Source: Mycobacterium sp.
GTDB taxonomy: Bacteria; Actinomycetota; Actinomycetes; Mycobacteriales; Mycobacteriaceae
Assembly: GCA_020438915.1 (NCBI GenBank)
Contig: JAGQTR010000140.1
Span: 1 to 7,343 of the forward strand
Direction: 5' to 3'
Length of the DNA stretch: 7,343 nt
Shown here: in pieces, positions 1 through 5,364 of the stretch
Layout of the letters: each line of letters starts with the position of its first letter
How positions within the stretch are numbered: position 1 is the first letter of the stretch
The notes under the pieces: generated by a model
Seen by the model: the letters and a program-made list of their open reading frames with translations, nothing else
Databases searched by the model: none
Told to the model about the DNA's origin: nothing
Position numbers and translations under genes: made by a program

Positions 1-7
1 TTTTCGA

Positions 8-580
8 TCACAGAACTCCCGAGCGCAGGACCTCGCCGGCCAGCCCGGCGACCACCGGCACAACGCCCAAGCACACGAATGCGGGTAGGTAGCACAGTCC
101 CAGCGGTCCGGCGATCAATACCGATGCCCGTTCGGCTTTCGCGGTTGCGTCGTCGGCCGCTTCGCCGCGCAGCTGGACCGCGAGGTCTTCGACCCCCTGC
201 GCGAGCGCGGCGCCCGAACACGCCGATCGTCGCGCCATCCTCATGAACGCCTCTACCTGCTTGTTCACTGGCTCAGCAGGACTGACCCACGCGGTGGCCG
301 GGTCAGCGCCCAGCGACAGAAGATCGGCGGCACGTCGCAGCGCTCCCGCCAGCGACGCGGGCGCGGATTCGGCCACTCCGGCCGCCGCACTCGACACCGT
401 CATCCCCGAGCGCAGGCAGGCGGCCAGGGCATCCAGGCTCGCTGCCATCGCGAGTGAGTCGTCGGCCACCGGGGGTCGGTGGCGGCTTCCGGCACGCCGC
501 ATGCCGCTGTGCACCCTGGCTACCGACAGCCTGGGAACGATCAGCACCGCGGCAGCGAGAAATAGTGCAGCCCAAGTCAT
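8..580 (-). CDS. tadC: TadC-like type II secretion F-domain membrane protein
   Basis: This 190-residue protein is probably the second inner-membrane platform subunit of a Tad (tight adherence) pilus or secretion machine. It would act with TadB and be driven by the ATPase TadA. A hydrophobic helix lies at residues 3-16, a basic stretch at 17-35, an Ala-rich helical region at about 45-145 that fits a T2SSF domain, and a long hydrophobic segment at 152-182. It is the last gene of the ssd-tadA-tadB-tadC operon seen here; its ATG overlaps the tadB stop by 4 bases. At 190 residues it is much shorter than typical proteobacterial TadC (about 300), but close in size to Rv3657c. The T2SSF assignment rests on position in the operon and helix pattern, because this family has few invariant residues. 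It ends in TGA 8 bases from the window edge. Confidence 0.85.
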   Translation of the reverse strand: MTWAALFLAAAVLIVPRLSVARVHSGMRRAGSRHRPPVADDSLAMAASLDALAACLRSGMTVSSAAAGVAESAPASLAGALRRAADLLSLGADPATAWVSPAEPVNKQVEAFMRMARRSACSGAALAQGVEDLAVQLRGEAADDATAKAERASVLIAGPLGLCYLPAFVCLGVVPVVAGLAGEVLRSGVL

Positions 581-1362
581 ATGAGAACCCGAGCGGTGAT
601 TCGGTCAGACCAAAGCAGGCCGCAGCAGATCAATGTGCAGCCAAGCACCAAAAGCCATCCGCCCGACCCAGCGGAGAACAGAAAGTTCAACGGCTCGGCA
701 CCTATCGCTTGGCCCAGGAGGACGCCGAGCAGTGGCAGGCCCGCAAGGATCGCCGCGGTGGCCCGAGCACCAGCCATGCCGGCCGCGACCCGTCCGTGGA
801 ATCGCTCGCGTTCGGCGATGTCACGCTGGGCGGCCTGCATCAGGGTCGCGATTGCCAGCCCATGCGTCTGGGCGAGGCGCCAACAGACCGCCAGCCTCTC
901 CCAGTGGTCCGGCGACGTCGACCGGTGGGCCTCAGCGCGCAGTCCGGCCACCACATCGGCTCCCAAGGAAGCCCGTGCCGCGACCGAGCCGAGCGCCGCG
1001 CCGACGCGGCCGTGGGACTCCTTGGCCGCGACGCCGATCGCGGCGACCGGATGCGCGCCGACCCGCAGCTCCCCCACCAACACATCCAGTGCACCCTGCA
1101 ATGCGGACGCTTCCTCGATGCGGACCCGGCGTCGGGCACCGAGGCGGCGGCGTCCCAGGAGCGTGCCGATCAGCAGACCGAACCCCAGACTGGCCGGCCA
1201 GGGCATCAGCAACGCCGTCGCTGCGCACCCGATTATCGCGAGATGCGTCGCCGTCGGTTGCCGACAGCGTCGCGGCTGCATCGTGAGTAGCCGGACGCGA
1301 CGCCGCGAGGAGGCCGGGCCGATCAGCACAGCCACGGCAAGTGCCAGAGCCGCCAACGTCAC
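577..1362 (-). CDS. tadB: TadB-like type II secretion F-domain membrane protein
   Basis: This 261-residue membrane protein probably forms the inner-membrane platform of the Tad apparatus with TadC and contacts the TadA ATPase. Hydrophobic segments lie at about residues 2-15, 40-68, 202-219 and 234-251. Between them is a cytoplasmic helical region (about 80-200) that begins with an Arg-rich stretch (RRRLGARRRVR) and the EEASALQGALDVLVGELRVG helix, which resembles the start of a T2SSF domain. The start is GTG at 1362. It overlaps the tadA stop as GTGA, and the gene's own stop overlaps the tadC start as ATGA, so all three are likely translationally coupled. The size fits Rv3658c. Confidence in the gene is high; the subunit role is inferred from operon order. 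Confidence 0.88.
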   Translation of the reverse strand: MTLAALALAVAVLIGPASSRRRVRLLTMQPRRCRQPTATHLAIIGCAATALLMPWPASLGFGLLIGTLLGRRRLGARRRVRIEEASALQGALDVLVGELRVGAHPVAAIGVAAKESHGRVGAALGSVAARASLGADVVAGLRAEAHRSTSPDHWERLAVCWRLAQTHGLAIATLMQAAQRDIAERERFHGRVAAGMAGARATAAILAGLPLLGVLLGQAIGAEPLNFLFSAGSGGWLLVLGCTLICCGLLWSDRITARVLI

Positions 1363-2537
1363 CGCCCGCTCCGCTCACGCAACAACGTCTCCAGGAGTTG
1401 GGCACCGGGGCCCCTGCCGTTGCGATGGCTCCAGCACCGCAGCACACTGACCCGGCCGTCGTCGCCGCGCTGCAGCAGTCCCACTTCGCTCAGGCGACGG
1501 CCTCCGCCGCGCTCCCGGGTCACGTGCAGGACCACCTGAATTGCCGCCGCCAGCTGACTGTGCAAGGCGGCGCGATCGAGTCCGCCGAGCGCGGCCAACG
1601 CTTCCAACCGGGCGGGCACCTCGGCGGGGTTGTTGGCGTGCACGGTTCCCGCGCCGCCGTCGTGGCCGGTGTTCAGCGCCGCGAGCAGATCGACGACCTC
1701 GGCCCCACGGACCTCACCGATGACGATCCGATCGGGCCGCATCCGCAGCGCCTGCTTGACCAGCTCGCGCACGGTCACCTCGCCGACACCTTCGACATTG
1801 GCGCAGCGGGCGACCAGCTTCACCAGATGTGGGTGCCGGGGTGCCAGCTCGGCGGCATCCTCCACACACACGATGCGCTCATCGGCGGCCACGGCACCCA
1901 GCAGGGCGGCCAACAGCGTGGTCTTGCCCGCTCCGGTTCCTCCTGAGACGACGAACGCCAGCCGCGCATCGATGATGTTGCGCAGCAGTTCGCCGGCCTC
2001 GTCAGCGATCGCCCCGGTACCGACGAGCGCGTCCAGACCTTGGGTGACCGGTCGAAGTACCCGCAGCGACAGGCACGTGCCCGCCGGGGCGATCGGAGGC
2101 AGCACGGCGTGCAACCGCACCGCGAGCCCGCCGCCGGTGTGCGCCGATCCCAGAGGGGACAGGTGTCCGTCGACCCAGGGTTGAGCTTCGTCGAGGCGAC
2201 GCCCCGCGCCCATTGCCAGCCGCTGGGCAAGGCGGCGCACGGCCGCCTCGTCAGCGAATCGAACCGAGCTTCTTCGCAAACCTTCACCGTCGTCCACCCA
2301 GACCCTGTCGGGGGCGGTCACCAGGACGTCGGTGGTACCCGGAGCGCAGAGCAGCGGTTCCAGAATTCCCGCGCCGGTCAGTTCGGTCTGCAGTTCACGC
2401 AGAGTGGTCAATACCTCGGTGTCGCCGAGCACTCCGCCGGACTCGGCACGGATCGCGGCCGCCACCACGCTCGGCCGCAGCGCGACACCCTCGGCTGCGA
2501 GCCGCTCGCGCACCCGGTCGAGAAGCGGCGCGCTCAT
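1359..2537 (-). CDS. tadA: TadA-family secretion/pilus assembly ATPase
   Basis: This 392-residue protein belongs to the VirB11/GspE/TadA secretion ATPases, hexameric cytoplasmic motors that power pilin assembly. The N-terminal domain (about 1-165) contains the family's LxVTAPDRVWVDDGEG-like segment and Arg-rich strands (RLHAVLPPI, LSLRVLRPV). The C-terminal RecA-like domain carries Walker A GGTGAGKTT (residues 199-207, Lys205), the Asp box IVCVEDAAEL (222-231), Walker B IVIGEVRG (271-278, Glu275) and the His box GHDGGAGTVHANNP (291-304, His292 and His300). All catalytic motifs are intact, so an active ATPase is expected. The ATG overlaps the ssd stop by 4 bases and the stop overlaps the GTG of tadB. 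It corresponds to Rv3659c. This is the best-supported gene of the operon. Confidence 0.95.
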   Translation of the reverse strand: MSAPLLDRVRERLAAEGVALRPSVVAAAIRAESGGVLGDTEVLTTLRELQTELTGAGILEPLLCAPGTTDVLVTAPDRVWVDDGEGLRRSSVRFADEAAVRRLAQRLAMGAGRRLDEAQPWVDGHLSPLGSAHTGGGLAVRLHAVLPPIAPAGTCLSLRVLRPVTQGLDALVGTGAIADEAGELLRNIIDARLAFVVSGGTGAGKTTLLAALLGAVAADERIVCVEDAAELAPRHPHLVKLVARCANVEGVGEVTVRELVKQALRMRPDRIVIGEVRGAEVVDLLAALNTGHDGGAGTVHANNPAEVPARLEALAALGGLDRAALHSQLAAAIQVVLHVTRERGGGRRLSEVGLLQRGDDGRVSVLRCWSHRNGRGPGAQLLETLLRERSGR

Positions 2538-3640
2538 CGCCCGGATTCCGTGATATGTCCCACATGAGGGCTCCGGCCGAGAACGTCGAGGACCTTACGG
2601 GCGGCACCGGCAAGTGGTGAACGCTGCCGGACCCGCAGTCCGCCGCGCTCCAGACGGGGTTGAATGCCGGGTTCGGGACGCATCGACGCCAGCACCGGCA
2701 ACGCCAATATCCGGGCGATGTCGATCGATCCGAGACCGCCCGGGGACGGACCACGTACCAGCACCGCGGTGTTGGGGTTGCCCGCCGACGCCCACTGGGC
2801 AACTGCGGCTGAGGCTGCACACGAGCGCACATCCGCGGTTGTGATCAACACCACGAGGTCCGCACCGGTCAACGCAGTCTCGGTGGCCGGGTTCGGCTGT
2901 CGTGCCAGATCGCAGACGACGGTGACCCCTGCCCGGCTTCCAGCGTCGATCGCCGCAGCAAGCGGCAGCGAGCCGATGTCATTGTTCGATGGCTCACCGG
3001 ACAACACTCGACTCCCCGACAGCAGGGTGACCCCGTGACGTCTGGGCAACGCGTCGCGCAATGCCGGATATTTCAGGCGCCCGCCGGCCGATGAAAGGTC
3101 CGGCCACCGCAGGCCGGGTTCGGTTTCGGTACCCAGGACAAGATCGAGCCCCCCACCCCAGGGATCTCCATCGATGAGCAAGGATTCGGCGGCCACCTGC
3201 GCCAGCGCGGTGGCGAAAACCGACGCTCCCGCCCCGCCGCGACCAGCAAGGACAGCGACGACGGGCCCGCGTGGACCGCCGTCAAGCGAGGCCAGCGACG
3301 CCTCCGCGGCGTCGGAGAGAACGGTCATCAACTCGCGATCGTGGGCGGGCAGCGTCACGACCCGCTGCGCACCAACGGCAACGGCGGCCTCCCAGTCGCC
3401 AGGAGCGGGGTCTGCACGACTGACCAGGAACACCCGCGCGCGCCGGGGCAGGCCACGCTGCGCACACCGCTGCGCGGCATCGGTGTCCACCAGAACCGCC
3501 GCCGCACTGACCCATACCGTGCGGCTGGAAGGGTCCGCGGTCCGCACCACCGGCAGACCGGCGGCGGCCGTCACCCGGTCGATTTCGATATTGAGCGACT
3601 CGTCGTCGATCACGGCCAGAATCCGTGCGGGCGTCGTCAT
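2534..3640 (-). CDS. ssd: Ssd: TadZ/CpaE-like MinD-family protein with a degenerate P-loop
   Basis: This 368-residue protein corresponds to Rv3660c, the septum site determining protein, whose overexpression is reported to filament mycobacteria. By gene position it is also the TadZ/CpaE localisation factor of the Tad machine. Residues 1-110 look like a receiver-type alpha/beta domain (RILAVIDDESLN). Residues 125-355 form a MinD/ParA-like domain. The P-loop at 133-140 reads GRGGAGAS instead of GKGGxGK(T/S): the signature Lys is Arg134 and the phosphate-binding Lys is Ala139. The switch I region DGDPWGGGLDLVLG (157-170) and a Walker B-like VVCDLARQ (Asp244) are preserved. It is the first gene of the operon and its TGA overlaps the tadA ATG. 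No clear Shine-Dalgarno sequence precedes the ATG. Altered P-loops are known in TadZ proteins, so nucleotide may bind without efficient hydrolysis. Confidence 0.92.
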   Translation of the reverse strand: MTTPARILAVIDDESLNIEIDRVTAAAGLPVVRTADPSSRTVWVSAAAVLVDTDAAQRCAQRGLPRRARVFLVSRADPAPGDWEAAVAVGAQRVVTLPAHDRELMTVLSDAAEASLASLDGGPRGPVVAVLAGRGGAGASVFATALAQVAAESLLIDGDPWGGGLDLVLGTETEPGLRWPDLSSAGGRLKYPALRDALPRRHGVTLLSGSRVLSGEPSNNDIGSLPLAAAIDAGSRAGVTVVCDLARQPNPATETALTGADLVVLITTADVRSCAASAAVAQWASAGNPNTAVLVRGPSPGGLGSIDIARILALPVLASMRPEPGIQPRLERGGLRVRQRSPLAGAARKVLDVLGRSPHVGHITESGR

Positions 3641-3744
3641 GAATCAAGCGTCGACTGTGATCCATTTCTCGCGAAAGGGGGCGGCCAGAATCTGTGGATC
3701 AACGCGCAATTGTGGACAGTGCACGTGCGCGGATCGAGTCGAAA

Positions 3745-3763
3745 ATATTATTCCGCTACTTTA
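3745..3763 (-). promoter_or_regulatory. Candidate -10 boxes for the ssd-tadABC operon
   Basis: Reading the minus strand toward ssd, two TANNNT hexamers of the mycobacterial SigA type lie in an AT-rich patch: TAAAGT (3763-3758) and TAATAT (3750-3745). They would give starts near 3751 or 3738 and a leader of about 100-110 bases before the ssd ATG. No convincing -35 element is visible for either. They lie downstream of the 6C RNA terminator, so the operon would have its own promoter. This is a weak prediction from motif and position only. Confidence 0.35.
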
Positions 3764-3803
3764 TGCAGTTCGCGGGATCTATCCGCATTACGAAGTCCGC
3801 CAG

Positions 3804-3849
3804 AAAAAAGACGACCCCCGCCAGGGGGGGAGGAGGCGGAGGCCGTCGT
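3804..3849 (-). terminator. Intrinsic terminator of the 6C RNA
   Basis: On the minus strand, a GC-rich hairpin (outer stem ACGAC/GUCGU, inner stem CUCCGCC/GGCGGGG, C-rich loop) is followed after one C by TTTTTT (3809-3804). This is a classic Rho-independent terminator, uncommon in such clarity in mycobacteria. It doubles as the second functional hairpin of the RNA. It should also insulate ssd from 6C transcription. Confidence 0.9.
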
Positions 3850-3898
3850 GAATCAGCCCCGGGGGGTCGGACTGATGCACACCCGGCATACACCGAGT
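3804..3898 (-). ncRNA. B11: 6C small RNA (B11)
   Basis: This is a trans-acting small RNA of the actinobacterial 6C family, called B11 in M. tuberculosis, where it lies in the same ssd/Rv3661 gap and is about 93 nt. Here the predicted RNA is about 95 nt. Hairpin 1 pairs AUCAGUCC (3876-3869) with GGGCUGAU (3859-3852), leaving six C in the loop (3866-3861). Hairpin 2 pairs ACGAC (3849-3845) with GUCGU (3815-3811) and CUCCGCC with GGCGGGG, leaving a loop with seven C (3830-3824). The second hairpin runs straight into six U. From published work, 6C loops base-pair with G-rich mRNA stretches without a known chaperone. The two C-rich loops, the length, the terminator and the locus all agree. The exact 5' end (A3898 or C3899) is inferred from the -10 box. 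Confidence 0.94.
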
Positions 3899-3905
3899 GC
3901 TACAT

Positions 3906-3936
3906 ACTATACACACGTCAGAGTAGGCCAGCGCAA
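3906..3936 (-). promoter_or_regulatory. Promoter of the 6C RNA
   Basis: On the minus strand, TATAGT (3911-3906) matches the mycobacterial TANNNT -10 consensus and lies 6-7 bases before the inferred RNA start. A TTGCGC (3936-3931) could act as a -35 with a somewhat long 19-base spacer. The near-ideal -10 fits the high abundance reported for this RNA. Confidence 0.75.
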
Positions 3937-4047
3937 GAGCGAGAACGGCCCGAAACTGGCCGAGACCGGGAAAAATAACAGTCGCAGACACGTGTCGTGA
4001 ACTGCCATTTTGTACGATCGGCGCCGATGTGTCAGGCAGCGTCCCTC

Positions 4048-4060
4048 TATGCTGGCGCTG
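4048..4060 (+). promoter_or_regulatory. -10 box for a leaderless HAD phosphatase mRNA
   Basis: TATGCT (4048-4053) fits the TANNNT -10 consensus and ends six bases before GTG at 4060. Transcription would therefore start on the G of the start codon. Leaderless mRNAs beginning with ATG or GTG are common in mycobacteria, and no Shine-Dalgarno sequence is visible here. This is the main reason for choosing the 4060 start. Confidence 0.7.
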
Positions 4061-4917
4061 TGAGTTCATCCGACCCGGCGGCCGGCGTGGATACGGCGCC
4101 CCAGCATCCCGCCGCATCGGAGCGCCCCGTCCGCACCGCGGCGTTTTTCGATCTCGACAAAACTGTGATCGCGAAATCCAGCACGTTGGCTTTCAGCAAA
4201 CCTTTTCTCAGCCAAGGGCTAATTAATCGGCGCGCTGTCCTGAAATCTTCGTACGCGCAATTTTTGTTCCTGATGTCGGGCGCCGACCACGATCAGATGG
4301 ACCGGATGCGCTCCTACCTCACGACCATGTGCACCGGGTGGGACGTCGAACAGGTCAAGTCGATCGTCGGCGAGACACTGCACGACATCGTGGATCCGTT
4401 GGTCTTCGCCGAGGCCGCCGAACTCATCGCCGACCATCGGCTGTGCGGTCGCGATGTCGTCGTCGTGTCGGCCTCCGGGGAGGAAATCGTCGCACCGATC
4501 GCACGCGCACTCGGCGCCACCCACGCGATGGCCACCCGAATGGTGGTCGAAGACGGCAAGTACACCGGCGAGATCGCATTCTACTGCTTCGGGGAGGGCA
4601 AGGCCGAGGCCATCCGCGCGCTGGCCAGTCGCGAGGGTTACGCCCTCGAGCACTGTTACGCCTACTCCGACTCGGTCAGCGACCTGCCGATGCTTCAGGC
4701 CGTCGGACACCCCACCGTGGTAAATCCCGATCGCGCGTTACGCAAGGAGGCCACCGCGCGCGGCTGGCCCGTGCAAACCTTCTCCAAACCGGTGTCGCTA
4801 CGCGATCGCATCCCCGCGCCGTCGACCGCCGCGCTGGCCACCACGGCCGCGGTCGGGCTCGCCGCCTTGGCATCCGGGGCGTTGACCTACTCGCTGCTGC
4901 GCCGATTCGCGTTCTGA
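4060..4917 (+). CDS. HAD-IB family phosphatase with C-terminal membrane anchor
   Basis: This 285-residue protein (GTG start) is a haloacid dehalogenase subfamily IB hydrolase, the group that contains phosphoserine phosphatase SerB; it matches Rv3661 in position and length (about 287). Motif I is FFDLDKT (Asp31, Asp33, Thr35), with Asp31 the expected nucleophile. Motif II is VVVVSAS (Ser137), motif III is Lys181 in GEGKAEAI, and motif IV is YSDSVSDLPML (Asp204, Asp208). A helical C1-type cap fills about 45-125. After the HAD core, residues 256-280 form an Ala/Leu-rich hydrophobic helix followed by RRFAF, which looks like a single C-terminal membrane anchor; classical SerB lacks this. The catalytic set is complete, but the substrate cannot be read from sequence. 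An upstream in-frame GTG at 3997 would add 21 residues of unlikely sequence and is not preferred. Confidence 0.9.
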   Translation: MSSSDPAAGVDTAPQHPAASERPVRTAAFFDLDKTVIAKSSTLAFSKPFLSQGLINRRAVLKSSYAQFLFLMSGADHDQMDRMRSYLTTMCTGWDVEQVKSIVGETLHDIVDPLVFAEAAELIADHRLCGRDVVVVSASGEEIVAPIARALGATHAMATRMVVEDGKYTGEIAFYCFGEGKAEAIRALASREGYALEHCYAYSDSVSDLPMLQAVGHPTVVNPDRALRKEATARGWPVQTFSKPVSLRDRIPAPSTAALATTAAVGLAALASGALTYSLLRRFAF

Positions 4918-4923
4918 GAAGGG

Positions 4924-4939
4924 GCTACCTGGCGGTAGC
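4924..4939 (+). other. Small hairpin just after the phosphatase gene
   Basis: GCTACC (4924-4929) and GGTAGC (4934-4939) form a perfect 6-bp stem with a TGGC loop, beginning seven bases past the stop codon. There is no T-tract, so it may be an mRNA 3'-end structure or a weak terminator. The function is unknown. Confidence 0.35.
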
Positions 4940-4988
4940 TAGGGCACTGTCATAACGATCTGGGGTCGGCGTCGGAATTGGGCCTTGC

Positions 4989-5010
4989 TGTGACTGATGT
5001 CACGTAGTAC
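4989..5010 (+). promoter_or_regulatory. Candidate Ms1 promoter with CRP-like palindrome
   Basis: TGTGA-CTGATG-TCACG (4989-5004) matches the CRP half-site pattern TGTGA-N6-TCACA at 9 of 10 fixed positions and fits the mycobacterial TCACG variant. It abuts TAGTAC (5005-5010), a possible -10 element (TA at the front, but C instead of T at the end), giving a start near 5017. No good -35 is visible. A CRP-type factor bound here would cover the spacer and should repress or gate this promoter. A second possible -10, CATAAC at 4951-4956, would start transcription near 4963. Confidence 0.45.
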
Positions 5011-5016
5011 AAAGGA

Positions 5017-5333
5017 AGCACGGCAGCCGGGTGAGGCCAAGATCGAGTCGGAAGAGAAGGCTCCATCTCCCAAACCTCGGCTCCCAGCACGGGTCTCGGA
5101 ACCCACGCGGAGCACATACCGCGGAATAGGTAAAAGCGTTGCGGGCCTGCGGAATTACGAAGAGCGAACGGCTTGACAGCCTCTTGGGTGAGGCCTAAGA
5201 CCGAAGCGCATCGTAAGAACGCCGAGGCCACCCACGCAACCCCAATAAGCACGCTTGGTAACCGAGTTCCGTGCTAGCGGGCGGCGACCCGAAGCATTTT
5301 TCGAATTGCTTCGGACGCCGCCCGCTTCATTTT
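5017..5333 (+). ncRNA. ms1: Ms1 / MTS2823 RNA polymerase-binding small RNA
   Basis: This gene-free stretch sits exactly where M. smegmatis Ms1 and M. tuberculosis MTS2823 lie, between the Rv3661-type and Rv3662c-type genes and on the plus strand. From published work, Ms1 is an abundant stationary-phase RNA of about 300 nt that binds core RNA polymerase free of sigma factor, unlike 6S RNA. The predicted length here is about 315 nt. It has no coding signal and contains many short complementary segments, for example CGCGG/CCGCG (5106-5110/5119-5123) and GGGU/ACCC (5091-5094/5101-5104), and it ends in a strong hairpin. The identification rests on locus, length, orientation and terminator, since I cannot align it. 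The 5' end depends on which promoter is used and could be up to about 50 bases further left. Confidence 0.85.
5276..5333 (+). terminator. Terminator hairpin of Ms1
   Basis: AGCGGGCGGCG (5276-5286) pairs perfectly with CGCCGCCCGCT (5316-5326). Inside, CCGAAGCA (5289-5296) pairs with TGCTTCGG (5307-5314), giving 19 bp with one small internal loop and a 10-base apical loop. TCATTTTG follows, a short T-tract on the plus strand. On the minus strand no T-tract follows, but the hairpin could still act as a U-less terminator for the convergent gene at 5365. Confidence 0.88.
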
Positions 5334-5364
5334 GCTGAAGATATATTCAACTGTTGCTGAGGGT

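Noticed and set aside
454..1946. Several long plus-strand open frames opposite the tad genes (for example 454-1290, 581-1450 and 1341-1946)
   Set aside because: They lie wholly antisense to the tad genes, overlap one another, and are rich in Arg/Pro/Ala as expected from shadow frames in GC-rich DNA. No domain motif is visible.
3656..3671. Possible CRP-like site TGTGATCCATTTCTCG upstream of ssd
   Set aside because: Only the left half-site fits; the right half matches two of five positions, too weak beside the two better sites in the window.
3997..4059. Longer start (GTG at 3997) for the HAD phosphatase
   Set aside because: It would add 21 residues without family likeness, and the -10 TATGCT lies within that stretch, exactly placed for a start at 4060. 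The 285-residue form fits the size of Rv3661.
3788..4117. Minus-strand open frame of 109 codons across the intergenic region
   Set aside because: It spans the 6C RNA, its promoter and its terminator, and overlaps the start of the phosphatase gene. It shows no recognisable protein feature.
4950..5252. Minus-strand open frame of 100 codons opposite Ms1
   Set aside because: It is antisense to a recognised structural RNA, and the protein has no known motif or clear initiation signal.
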